From positions 434,001 through 498,000 of the forward strand of contig JAEHOE010000074.1 of the NCBI GenBank assembly GCA_016858145.1: 64,000 nt of DNA, given 5' to 3'. The position numbers and the translations under genes were made by a program. The DNA comes from Edaphochlamys debaryana (taxonomy: Eukaryota; Chlorophyta; Chlorophyceae; Chlamydomonadales). Under the pieces are notes generated by a model. The model searched no databases. It was given only the letters and a program-made list of their open reading frames with translations, and was not told the DNA's origin. Positions 33,901-44,440 of this stretch are shown piece after piece (within the stretch, counting starts at the first letter, position 1; every line of letters begins with the position of its first letter).

Positions 33901-36900
33901 GACTTCGTGACGGCGGGCGTCAGCGTGGGCGTGGCGGCGGCCTTCAACGCGCCCATCGGTGGGGCCTTGGGGGGGCTGCGGGGGGCTGCAAGGGCTGCAG
34001 GGTGCCGGGGGGCGTGCCCCGCCCTCCGCTTGGCGCCTCCGTTGCCAAGGTTCCGTGCCTCGCGCCTACGCGCTGAGCCCACACCTGCTGACCCCGTTGC
34101 CCTCTGCTCGCTGGCACGCGCGCAGGCGGGCTGCTGTTTGCGTTCGAGGAGGTTGCGTCTTTCTGGCAGCAGCGCCTGGGCTGGCAGGTGGGGGGGGGGG
34201 GGGCACCTGTACCTGTGGTGCCGGCAGGGCCTCGTGGCCGCGGCCTGGGCCCGGGGGCGTTGCTCACACGTGCTGGCGCTGTGAAGCACTCCGATCACTT
34301 CGCGCCCAGCCAAACCCTCAACGCCCTCGCTCCCTCCTCACCATCCCTACCCCCCCCACCCGCCCCCCAGGTCTTCTACGCCTGCATGTGCGCCGTGCTG
34401 ACGCTCAACCTGTCCCGCTCCGCCGGCAAGGCCATGATCGGGAAGGGCACCTTCGGCCTCTTCGACAAGGAGGTGGCGTTCGAGGTGCGGGTGTTTGTGT
34501 GGGGGAAGTGGCAGAGCGAACGAGGCGAAGGGGCTTCGGGTTGGCAGCTGTCCCGGTCCTAGCGTGCCCTCTGTCTACCGGTACGGTTCATGGCATTCTC
34601 CTCTCTCCTGGATTGTCCACCCGCAACGACGCCCTCCGCGTGCCCCTCCCCTCGCCCCCCTCCATCCCCTCCTCCCCCCCCCAGCAAGCCGGCATGTCCT
34701 TCTCCTCCCACGTGCTGGCGGTGGCCCCCGCCGCCATCATCGGCCTGGCGGCGGGGCTGCTGGCCATCGTCTTCACGGTGGCCAACATCAAGGTGCGCTG
34801 GGGTACTGGTCTCTGGGGGGGGGGGGGGGGCAGGGATTGGGTGGAGGAAGGGAGGTCGCGCCGCGTGCCGCCAGCGGGGTAAGGCCCAACCCCGACCCCG
34901 CTCGGCATCCCGCGTGCACCTGACCACACCCCTCGTACCGTGCCCTGCACCTGGCTACCCCCAGGTCACGCGCCTCCGCGCCATGCTGTCCGGTCACCTG
35001 CGCTGGAAGCGGGCCATCGAGCCGTGCGTGCTGGCCGCCGTGTACATCACTGGGTGCATGCTGCTGCCGCTCTTGTTCCCCTGCACGCCCGCGGAGTGCA
35101 TCGTGGACGCGGTGGGGGGGGGGGGGGGGGGGGGGGGGCAGGGGGGCAGGCTGGTCCCGGGCTGCCTTGGTGGATACGGTAGGGAGGCAGGTGGGGTACT
35201 GGTCGGGAAGGTGGTCGTCCCGAGACCCCACTTGTGGCTGGGAACTATGGGCGGATGCCGACCGTCTGCTGTTGCCCGCCCCCTCCCCCTCCCCCTCTCC
35301 CCCCTGGCCCCTCAGAAGGGCGAGATGCAGTGCAACACGGGGCTGTCGGGGCAGGGGGGCATACCCAGCCAGGTGAGCAGGCCGCCCATCGCCCCAGGGC
35401 CTCGCGCCGGGCACGCACCTTTCCCTTGACGCGCACTCCCTTAGCACCTCCAACCCCTTTGGCACTGCCCCCTCTCGTCCGGTGTCCACTCCCCTGCCTC
35501 CCCACACCCAGCCCTCCTTTCTCCTCCCTCTCCGCCCTCCCGCCCACCCCCCTAGGCCCCCTCCCTGCCCCTCTACACCTGCCGCGTTGTCGAGCACCAC
35601 ATCCCCACCCCCAACGTCACCGTGGACGACCCCACCGCCGCCCCGCCCACGGCGCGCGGCCGCCCCGGCTCCGGCCGCTCCCCCTCCCGCGGCGGCTCCT
35701 CCCAGTGGCTGCCCGGCGGCGGCGCGGGCGGCGGCGGCTCCATCACCCCCGACACCCCCGGCTCCGCCAACGGCACCGCCACCGTCTACTACAACCAGCT
35801 GGCCACGCTGCTGTTCAGCACGGGTGGGTGGGGGCTAGGAGGGGGGAGGGGAAGCGTGGGAGGGCTTCCGTTCAGCATGGTTGGGGGTGGGGAGCAGGGG
35901 GAGCGGAGGCGTGGTTCTGCAAGGGAGGTCGGTTTCCGTGACCCTTTCCGCCGCCCTGAGCCTCTCCCCCCCTGCCCCCGCCCCTGCCCCCCCCCCCAGG
36001 TGAGGAGGGCCTCAAGCACCTGTTCGCGAGGGGCACGCACCGGCGCTTCGGGTACAAAGCGGTGAGCGAGAGGCCGGGGGTGGCAAGGAGGGACCCTGCG
36101 GCGACCAGTCGAGCCGCCGCACACCACGCATTGCCGCTGCCCGCAGCCCCCTCCCCCTTTGCTCCTTTCCCTCTTCCCTCCCCTCCCTCCTCCCCTCCCT
36201 CCCCCCCTCCGCTCCCACGAACCCATACCCCTCTCCTCCCCCCTCCCCCCGGTGGTGTGTTCGCAAGCTTCGCAAGCTATGCCTCCCTGGCGTCGGCGCG
36301 ATCCCGCTCAGCAACAAACACCCCCTCCCCCCCCCAGCTGCTGGTCATGGGCGCCTACTACTACGTGTTCGCGGTGCTGGTGGCGGGCAGCGCCGTGGCC
36401 TCGGGGCTGTTCGTGCCCATGCTCATGGTGGGGGCGGTGCTGGGGCGCATCTGCGGACTGGCCACCGTGGACGTGGCGCAGGCGCTGGGCAAGCACTGGA
36501 GCGTGGGTGAGCAGGGGGGGAGGGAGGGGGGAGAAGGGCGAAGGGGGGAAGGGAGGGGAGGGAGAAGAGGTAGGGGCACGGGGAGAAGGGGGGAGGGAGG
36601 GAGAGAGGGGCTCGGGGGCGGGGGATGCGAACGGTGGGGAGAGGGACTTGGGATGAAAGCACGCTTGCCCTCCCTCACTCGCCCCCCGGCCTTCGGTGGC
36701 TCCCGCAGACATCGTGGGCCCCTGGACCTGGATCGACCCGGGCGTGTTTGCGCTGGTGGGCGCAGGGGCCTTCATGGGGGGCGTCACCCGCATGACCGTG
36801 GCACTGGCGGTCATCATGATCGAGGTGTGTGTCTGGTGGGGGGGTTGGGAAACGGCGAGGGCCTTGTTGTCAGTGGCGCTGACGGCCGTGGTTGGGGGTG

Positions 36901-39893
36901 ACGGCTGAGGTTGAGCTGGCAGGGGCGGTGCTCGGTGGGCCCCGGGCGCGGGCCTGCCCTTCGTCCTGCCCCTCCCCCTCCTCCACCCTACCCAAACCAA
37001 ACACACTCGCCCCCACCCCTCCCCAACCACCCGCCCCCACTCGTACCCCCCCCCCCTCAAACCACCACGCTCCCCCAGGTGTCCTCCGACGTGCACATGC
37101 TCCTGCCCGTGCTGGTGGCCATCATGGTGGCCAAGTGGGTGGCGGACGCGGCCACGCACTCGCTCTACCACGGACTGCTGGAGGTGGGACGGGAGGGGGG
37201 GGAGAGGATGTTGGGTGCGGTTGAGGGAGCGCGGGCCCACTGACCCGGCCCCCTCCGTCGCCCTCGTCACATCACACATCCCTCTCATCGCACGCCCTTC
37301 TTTATTCGTACCATCCCCCTACAACAATCTCCACAATCACCCCTTCCCGTCCAGGTCAAGTGCGTGCCCTTCCTGCCCGCCGAGCCCGTCAGCGCCTTCT
37401 CGCTGGACCTGCTGCCGGTCAGCTACGTCATGAGCAGCCCCGTGGTGTGCCTGCGGCAGCGCATGTCGGTGAGGCCGCCGGCGCCCAGGGGCCCGCACGG
37501 GCCAGCCCCCTCGCCCGCTGCTGAACGCCGCTGTCGCAGGCTGGCTGGCCCAGGAGGGGCTGTGCTAGCCGTGCAGTGCTGCAGTGCCTAGGGTCTCAGG
37601 AACTGAGGCCGCACCGGCCGGGGGCCCACACGGGCCAGCGCCGCTTGGGAGGACCTCGCTTGTGCTGTTTGCAATGAGGGCTGGTGATCGCCTGTGCAGT
37701 GTCAGGCATGTGCAGTAATGACCCGTGTGGTGCCGTGGCCGTTGGCCCCCAGGTGCGGGAGCTGACGGACGTGCTGCGGCGCTGCAAGCACAACGGCTTC
37801 CCTGTGCTGAGGGACGGGCAGCCGCCCGCCTCGGCCAACGGCGGCGGCACGCCGGGGCCGGGAGGGGGTGGCGGGGGCGGCGGCGGCGGGCGGCCCGGCC
37901 CCGGCAGCTGCTGCGGGCTGGTGACGCGGGGTCACCTCATGGTGCTGCTGCAGAAGGCGGTGGCGGCGGGTGAGCGGGGCCTGGTGTGACGTCTGTGCAG
38001 GCGCCTCGGCAACCGCCCTGCACGAGGTGCTAGCTAGGTTTCTGGACCCCGCCTTGGTATGGGTCCATGCGCGCGCCAGGCGCCTTGCCCAGCTCAGCTC
38101 GAGCAGTGCCTCACCACACGCTGTCCATTTACCGGTATCCGCCACAAAACCACCCGTCCACCCCTCTGCCCACCACACCAACCAACACCCCACCACCCCT
38201 CCTCACCCAGGCCGTGTGGACGGCCTGGAGGTTGACTGGACGGAGCTCAACCGCAAGATGATGGACCCCGTGTCGGCGCAGCGCTCAACGCACGCGCAGC
38301 AGATGGCGGTGCTGGCACGGGAGATGGCGCCAGAGGACCCCTCCACGTCAGCAGCGGGGGCCCGGGGCGGCGGCGGCGCGCTGGGGGCGCTGGGCGGCGG
38401 GCCGGCGTTCAGCGGCGTGGGGTATGAGTACGGCGGCCTGGGGCTGGGCCCTGGGGCCGCCGCCGCGAGCCCCGGCGGGCCGCAGGCGGCGCCGGAGGGG
38501 GGCGGGGCCGTGGCGTCACTGCAGCGGGGGACGGTGCTGCGGGGCCCGGCCTCAGCCCTGAGGAGCCCCGAGGCCAGCTCACACGGCGGCGCGACGGGCG
38601 GCGGCGGGGGCGGGCTGACGTTTGGGGACGAGGGGGGGTCGTGGTCGCACACGCCGGGCGGGCCCAGCGGGGGGTCGGTGTCGGCGGGCGGGTACGGGTC
38701 CGGGTACGGCGCAGGGTACGGCGGCGGCGCCGGTACGGCGGGGCCGCACGTGCCCCGTACGGCCTCGTCCTCGCTGTCGCTGGAGCTGTTTGCGGACCGC
38801 TCTCTGGACTCGGGCGTCATCGACCTCACCCCCTACATCAACACAAGCGCCTTCCTGGTGCGGCGGGGGCCCTGTCGCGGCCACATTGCAGTGCGCGTTG
38901 CTGTGCGTCCGGGGACGTGGCTGCTCGCCCTCTTGATAGCCGCGCTAGGCTTGGTTGGGCGCGATTACGGTACCCTCGGGTTTGGCCTTGCCCGTGTCCT
39001 GCAGAGCCTGGCGCCTCACCCTGCCACTTGGCAGCACCCTACCCAACAGCCCCCCCTTCCCCCTGCCCCTCCCCCACCCCCACTCGGCGTGTCGACGCCA
39101 AGCACCCTCCACCCTCCAACCCCCAGCCCCCACCCACCCACCCTCTACCCCCATCCCCGCCCCCGCCCCCCCCAGGTCCCCGACACCTTCAGCGTGGAGC
39201 GCACCTACGTGCTGTTCCGCACCATGGGCCTGCGCCACCTCATCGTGGTGGACGAGGAGCGGCACGCGGTCAAGGGCATCGTCACGCGGAAGGACCTGCT
39301 GGGGTACAGGTGGGCCCGGGGACGGCGCGGGGGGTGGGGGGGTGAAGTGCCGGGGCCCGGGATGGGGCGGGGACTGGCCTCTGCCTGGCCCCTAACCCTA
39401 GCTCCTGTCTGGCTTCGCTGCTTGGCGCGCCTGCGGCCTGTGCTGTGACCCCACACACGGTCTCACCATATCCCCCCCCTACCGCTGCAGGCTGGACGAC
39501 GCCCTCGCCCGGGCGCTCAACGGCCACGGAGCGGGCGGCCCCGCGGACGGCCCCATGGACGGATTCGACCGCAGCGGCCGCAGCGGCCTGGGGCCGTCCG
39601 CGCTGCCGGGCCCCTCGGCCCTGCGCCCGACGGGGTACAGCTCCAGCCAGCTGGGCCTCGGGCTGGGGCTGGGGCTGGGCGGCAGCGTATCGGCGGGGGG
39701 TGCGTATGGGGCCAGCAATGGGCCCAACGGCGCCATTGTGTCGCCCCGCTACGGCGTGGGGGGCTCTGGGCCGGGGCTGGTGCTCCCGGACCGTCCCTCC
39801 GCGACCGGTGGCGCGTCGGGGCTCACGCTGACGCCCGTGACGCCCGGGCTGCGGAACCTGCTGGTGAACGGCAACGTGGCCGGGCGGGGCTGA
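30966..39893 (+). CDS. CLC-family chloride channel or H+/anion exchanger with CBS domains
   Basis: Twenty-four exons close in frame to 1212 residues: 30966-31020, 31197-31372, 31573-31624, 31938-32020, 32308-32391, 32634-32720, 32919-33041, 33460-33608, 33852-33958, 34126-34187, 34371-34484, 34685-34792, 34965-35111, 35316-35372, 35556-35823, 36000-36061, 36338-36506, 36709-36824, 37079-37183, 37355-37468, 37753-37969, 38211-38857, 39176-39309, 39491-39893. CLC signatures are GSGVPE (204 is Ser), GPEGPLIH with gating Glu E247, GGLLFAFEE (E313/E314), and GLFVPMLMVG for the last selectivity segment. Ser in GSGxPE points to chloride rather than nitrate; gating Glu plus the second EE pair points to a proton-coupled exchanger (family knowledge). 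Two CBS halves lie at about 730-820 and 1020-1080 (FRTMGLRHLIVVDEE), separated by a Gly/Ser/Ala-rich insert of about 200 residues encoded by exon 22. A Gly/Ser-rich tail ends the protein. Confidence 0.95.
32138..32219. repeat. 26-bp intronic minisatellite
   Basis: In intron 4 of the CLC gene, gtgcccaacccgcaagcccc units start at 32138, 32164 and 32190, with a partial copy at 32217. The spacing is exactly 26 bp between the full copies. Confidence 0.85.
35114..35138 (+). repeat. Run of 25 G in CLC intron 13
   Basis: An uninterrupted G tract follows the donor at 35112 almost at once. Many CLC introns carry shorter G tracts after the donor. Its exact length may be an assembly estimate. Confidence 0.7.
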
Positions 39894-40190
39894 GGGCCAG
39901 GGCTACGGCCCGGGGCTACGCCGCTGCTGAGGGATGTGGCCGTATGGAGGCGGGGATTGGGGTTGCGGTGCCAGGGGGAGGAGGGGAGCGGCGCGCAGAG
40001 CTGCGGCGTTTTGGATTGTGCGGTGAGAGCACTGGCATGGCGCTGATACTGGTGCACTGTTTGCAGGCTGCGGCGGGGGCTGAGACCGGAGAGGTATGGT
40101 AGCACGTACAGAGAGAGAGTGGGGTGGTCTTACTGCATGGCAGGCAAGAGGTGGTGGGGCCTAGGCAGAGCTTGCGGAGCGGCCAGAGAA

Positions 40191-40195
40191 TTACA
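40191..40195 (-). terminator. Candidate poly(A) signal TGTAA (TTACA on +) for the UIM-like gene
   Basis: It lies about 565 nt after the stop at 40758 on the minus strand. Together with the + signal at 40406 it implies overlapping convergent transcripts. Confidence 0.45.
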
Positions 40196-40405
40196 GAGAC
40201 CAGCGGGCTAGGCAGATAAGTACAGCTGAGTGCAGGGATGGGACGCCGCTCTCCCAAGCAGTGGTTCCGCGGATCAAGGCACTGTGGCACGCTGGGGCTT
40301 GGCTGCACGTGTAGCAAGCTGGAGGGTAGACGGACAGCTTAGCTGGAGATAGAAATGGCACGGTGATGGACGGTTGGGGTTCGCTTGGAGGTGCAGATGT
40401 AGATT

Positions 40406-40410
40406 TGTAA
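40406..40410 (+). terminator. Candidate poly(A) signal TGTAA for the CLC gene
   Basis: It lies about 515 nt after the CLC stop, a typical 3' UTR length in these algae. Confidence 0.5.
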
Positions 40411-40757
40411 TGGTAGTGAGCTCCCTGGTCAGCTGCGTGAGGCCGCTGCGAGTGCACCAGCCCTTGCTCCCCAGAGCAGGGCTGCGACCTGACAGCTAGG
40501 CGGGGAAGAGCGCTGTGACTCGTTGGACAGCAGCCTTATCAGTTGTTGCATGACGTCGAGGCTCTATGCGAAGGCAATGCGGCCCATCACAGATGAGCTG
40601 AAGGTCCTCTGGTCCACCCAGCCCTGCGCCCGCCATGTCACACATTCGCCCAAGTGCCGCCCGGGCGCCCACATATGACCCCCCCTTAGCCCACTCAACC
40701 TCGCCGCCGGCAGCCCCTCAGCCCTAGAACTCCACTATTGGCCCCCGCCAGCGCCCA

Positions 40758-43704
40758 TCAGCCGCACAGCAGGTGCATCAGCTCCCCCACGTCCTCGCCG
40801 CCGCCCTCGCCCAGCCCCGCTCCGGCCCCCACAGCCGCCCCGGCCGCCGCCGCAGCGCAGCTTGCTGCCACCTTCTGCTGCTGCTGCGCCACCGGCTGCG
40901 GAGCCCACTGCGCGTACTGCGCCTGCTGCGTCACGGGCACTTGCGGCTGCTGCTGCTGCCACGCCGCCTGCTGCTGCCACGCCGCCTGCTGGGAGGCGTA
41001 CTGCGCCCACTGCGCCTGCGCCCACTGCGCCTCCTGCATCTTCTGCCACTGCGCCTGCGCCCATGCCGCCTGCTGGGATGAGCCGTACCCGGTGTCGTAC
41101 ATGCCGACGGTGCCCATGCCGTATTGCGGCCCCGCGGCGTACACCGCCGCCGACTGTCCGTCGTACGTCAGGGGCTGTCCCGCGCTGTACTGCTGCTGCA
41201 GGTTGCCGTTGCCGTACTGCAGCTGCTGGGCCGTGCCGTACTGCTGCTGGGCGGCGTTGTACTGCTGCTGGGCGGGGCCCTGGGCCAGGCCCTGAGGCTG
41301 GATCCAGGCCTGGGGCTGGGCTTGAGCCTGGGTGTGGGCAGCGGCCAGGGCCCCTGCGGCGGGCGGCCCTGCGGTGGGGGCCGCGGGAGTCGGCTGCGGG
41401 TTCGTGCGGGGGCGGGTGTCGGGAGCGGGCACCGTGCCGCCGGTGGCGGTGGCCGCTGTGGGGCTCTTGCTGTCGAGCAGTGCCATGATGTCGGCCAGCT
41501 CGTCATCCGGGGGCGGACCCTGCTGCTGCTGAGGCGGCGGCGGCAGTGGCGGCACAACTGGTGAGGGCTTGATGAGCGTCGGGGCCGCCACCACAGCGGG
41601 GGCCGGAGGGGGCTGGGGCGGCTGGGGCCAAACCGCGGGTGCGGTCGGCTGCGCCGCCGGGGCGGCGCGGGGGGCGTTCGGAGCTTCGAGTGGGGGGGCC
41701 GGAGCCGGCGGGGGCTGCGGCGGGGGCGGCGGCGGCGGAGTTGGGGTCACGACCTGCTCCTCCTCCTCCGCCTCCCCCTCCGCCTCGTCTATGGCCAGCA
41801 GCTGCTCCTCCTGCTGCTGCCACGCGCGCCGCAGCGCCTGCTCCTGCTCGAACGCCGCCAGGCTCAGAGCCATCACGCGCTGCAGCTCATCGTCCTCACC
41901 CCCCGCCCCTGCCACTTCCCCTGCTGCGCCCCCTCCTCCCCAGCCTCCTAGGGTCGTGTCTCCGCGCTGCGTAGCGGCGGCGGCAGCGGCCGCAGGGGGG
42001 GCCGTGTCAGCGGCGGCAGCGGGCGCCTGCGGCGCGGGGCCCCCCGGGGCCTCCGCCGCGCCGCCCCCCTCCAGCCAGGCCTCCAGGCGGGAGGCGCGCA
42101 CCGCCACTCCGTACGTGACGGAGCCGGCGGCGTCGGCGAAGCCGCACAGCTCGAAGCCGGGGCCGTGCCGGTCCTGCAGCGGCAGGGGAGAGGATGACCG
42201 GGCGCGGCACGGCGGCAAGGGGAGCCTGAGCTGTCCCGCGTTCCAGCCTCAAGGGCTCACTACCAGCCCGACCCACATCGGCAACAGTGCAGGCAGGGAA
42301 TGGTGTCATGCAAGGGTTCAGTTTGGGCGGTCCCTGGCTGTCCCAGCGCTTGCAAAGCACGCGACGCCACGACCCACATCGCGGGCCCCGACCCACATCG
42401 CACGCCCCGACCCACATCGCACGCCCCCATTCACCGCTCCCCCCGGCCACGTCTACACCGGATACGCACCTTGGCATACATGTATGCACCCGTGGTGGGG
42501 TCAATGACAACGTACGCCTTGCTCCCGTCCTCCTCCTCCACCTGCGGGTGCCAAGCGGCGTGAGCAGGACAGCGGCACGCTACGCCCTTCCTCCGCCTGA
42601 GCTCCCGCCCGTGCCTGCGCCTGCACCTTCCTGCATTCCCCCACAATGTCGCATGGCCGTACACGTACGGCACACCGTACGCACCTCGTACACGGGGTCC
42701 ACGGCCAAGATCTCGTCGTTCGGGTCGGGGGCGCCAGGGTCGGCCGCGGGGGGCGGCGGGGGAGCGTCTAGCTCAGCGGCCGCCGTGGCCTTGGCCTTGC
42801 GGCGGCCTGAGGGCTTGGTGACCTGTGCCGCGGGAGAGGCGTGCACGTAGGGGCTTACACCTGGCATCCCCCAGCCCTGCCAGCCCGACAAGCCATGGGC
42901 AGAGGCTTCCAGAGACGGTCGCAACGCCCCAAGCTCCCTAGTCTCCTGCGCGCGCGGGCGGCGAACCCATTCCTGCCCTCCCACCCCTCGACCCCCCCTG
43001 TGGGCGGTTGCACGCACTTTGGCGCTGGCATCTTGGTCGGGCGGCTCCCAGCCGGGGATAAAGGCCTGCTGGGCCTGGGCCTGGGCCCCGCCGGCCCCCT
43101 TGTCCCCGCCATGGGCCGCCTCGGCGCCGCAGCGGCCCGCCGGGGCGCTGCCGCTGAGCCGCGCCGCCGCTGCCGCCCCCGGCTTGACCGGCACCTGGGT
43201 CCACCCTCCCCCGTGGACCCCGCCAGTGCCGGGGCCCGCTCCGGCGGGGTTGGGGCGTAGGGGGTTGCGCGGGGGCAGGGGCAGGGGCTTGCTCAGGATG
43301 GCCAGCCCGGCTCGCGCCGCCGCGCTGAGGGGCTGCGCTGTGGCGGGCTTGGAGGGGGCGGGGCGGCGGGGTGCCGCGGGCGGCGGGGCGGCCTTGGGCG
43401 CGGCTGCTGTGGCGGTGGCTACGGCGGCGACGTTGGCCTGGATGGCTGCGCGCTTCTTGTCCTTGCGGGCGGTGGGGGTGCGCGTCTGGGCTTTGATGAT
43501 GGACCCGCTGCACTTGTTGCCTGTAGGGGTGGATGGGGATGTGGGTTGGGGGCGGGGTGGGCTTGAGGTACGGGACATCACCGCCACATCCCCACGCCAC
43601 GCATACGCGGCAAAGGCAGCTCCCTCGGCGTGAGGTTGATACACGAGGACCCAAGGACACCCACCGTTGCCGAGGATGGCGTAGCAGTTGAGACCGTTGC
43701 CGTT
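40758..43704 (-). CDS. Q/A-rich protein with UIM-like motif; 5' end unresolved
   Basis: Five exons are in frame: 43704-43665, 43520-43018, 42822-42685, 42541-42470, 42173-40758, giving at least 722 residues. The first listed exon (NGNGLNCYAILGNG, joined to NKCSGSIIK) has an upstream in-frame stop and no ATG, so at least one 5' exon is missing. A phase-matched donor at 43769 exists, but its nearest in-frame ATG lies deep in the antisense of the next gene. Visible parts: a basic Ala/Pro-rich region; EILAVDPVYEVEEED and AYVVIDPTTGAYMYAK, a short acidic beta-like segment; then DELQRVMALSLAAFEQE (about 41838-41897), which matches a ubiquitin-interacting motif; then Pro-rich, and a Gln/Ala/Tyr-rich tail with repeated AQWAQ/QQAAW units. 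I do not recognise the family. A ubiquitin-binding adaptor or RNA-granule type protein is possible. Confidence 0.65.
42371..42427. repeat. 19-bp intronic tandem repeat
   Basis: Three copies of gacccacatcgc plus seven bases lie in the intron between exons 4 and 5 of the UIM-like gene; a related gacccacatcgg occurs at about 42269. Confidence 0.8.
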
Positions 43705-43794
43705 CTGCGACGCAGCAACGAACAGAATCCAGGTTCAGCAGAAAGCAACAGCGTGATCAGGGCCTTACTGTTTGTTGCCACGCGCTCAGCCACC

Positions 43795-44022
43795 ATGCGC
43801 CTCCCTCGCGGCGCCGCGCCGCTGCTGTGGGCGCTGCTCGCGCTGGTCCTCTTCCTGGGCTGCGCCCTGGCCGCCCCCGACAGCGACAGCGCTGCCGCAG
43901 CTGCTGCCGGGCCCAGCAGCGGCAGCAAGCGCACACGGCGGCAGGCGCAGTTCTACACGCCGGCGGCCGGTCCGAGGGCGAACCCGGCCGCGGCCGAAAG
44001 GGCAAAAAGACGAAGCGCATGA
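43795..44022 (+). CDS. Small secreted or signal-anchored protein (frame of 3' half uncertain)
   Basis: The ATG at 43795 (context gccaccATG) opens a clear signal sequence (MRLPRGAAPLLWALLALVLF, then GCALAAP), followed by a Ser/Ala/Gly stretch and a basic segment (SGSKRTRRQAQFYTP). The open frame ends at 44022 after 75 residues. Another + frame, open to a stop at 44103-44105, encodes RKGKKTKRMTVFRR, DNRYRQRKKAGLAP and a poly-Ala end, which also looks like real basic protein. A one-base error or a missed micro-splice between about 43970 and 43985 may join the two. No homologue is recognised. Its 5' end overlaps the promoter side of the divergent UIM-like gene. Confidence 0.45.
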   Translation: MRLPRGAAPLLWALLALVLFLGCALAAPDSDSAAAAAAGPSSGSKRTRRQAQFYTPAAGPRANPAAAERAKRRSA

Positions 44023-44105
44023 CGGTGTTCAGGCGCAGCGACAACCGCTACAGGCAGCGTAAAAAGGCAGGGCTGGCGCCGGTCGAGGCCGCGGCGGCGG
44101 AGTAA

Positions 44106-44440
44106 TCACCCCCAGCTGACAACCCTCCGCGCCACCTTCTTGAGATAGCCGGTCCAGCAGTCTTCGTGGCAGAAGCTGCCTGGACATCTACTAAACGTGC
44201 AAACGACGGCTCTGCAGCGGGGTGAGGGGGGGGACGAACAGGGTACCGGCGTTGCTGCGGTGCACGCCCGGCGTGTCGGCAAGGGGGTATAGCGGTCGCG
44301 GAGAAGGGTTTTGAGGGAGCTCCTACGACGCTACGATCTCCGTGAGGCCTGCTGCCACCAACCGCTGACCTAAAGAAGTCAGTCGACTCGTCTATGGGCT
44401 GCGCGCAGACTCCGCACAGCATGGCTTCCTTGTCCGCCAT
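44106..44440 (-). CDS. 51-residue predicted zinc-binding protein
   Basis: Two exons, 44440-44370 and 44190-44106, join in frame across a 179-nt GT-AG intron and encode 51 residues, too short to stand out as a single open frame. Cysteines are arranged as C9-x2-C12 (CGVCAQPIDESTDFF) and C26-x4-C31-H-x2-C35 (RCPGSFCHEDCW), the layout of a small zinc-binding treble clef or ribbon. The C-terminus is a basic helix (TGYLKKVARRVVSWG). The function is unknown; a protein or nucleic-acid adaptor would fit. The stop codon abuts the end of the alternative frame of the neighbouring + gene. The exon 2 composition, clean splice sites and cysteine spacing argue for a real gene. Confidence 0.6.

Noticed and set aside
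37970..39448. Single 492-codon frame taken as one exon
   Set aside because: Only 38211-38857 of it is CLC exon 22; both ends run into introns with good GT and AG sites, and downstream CBS sequence is in a separate exon.
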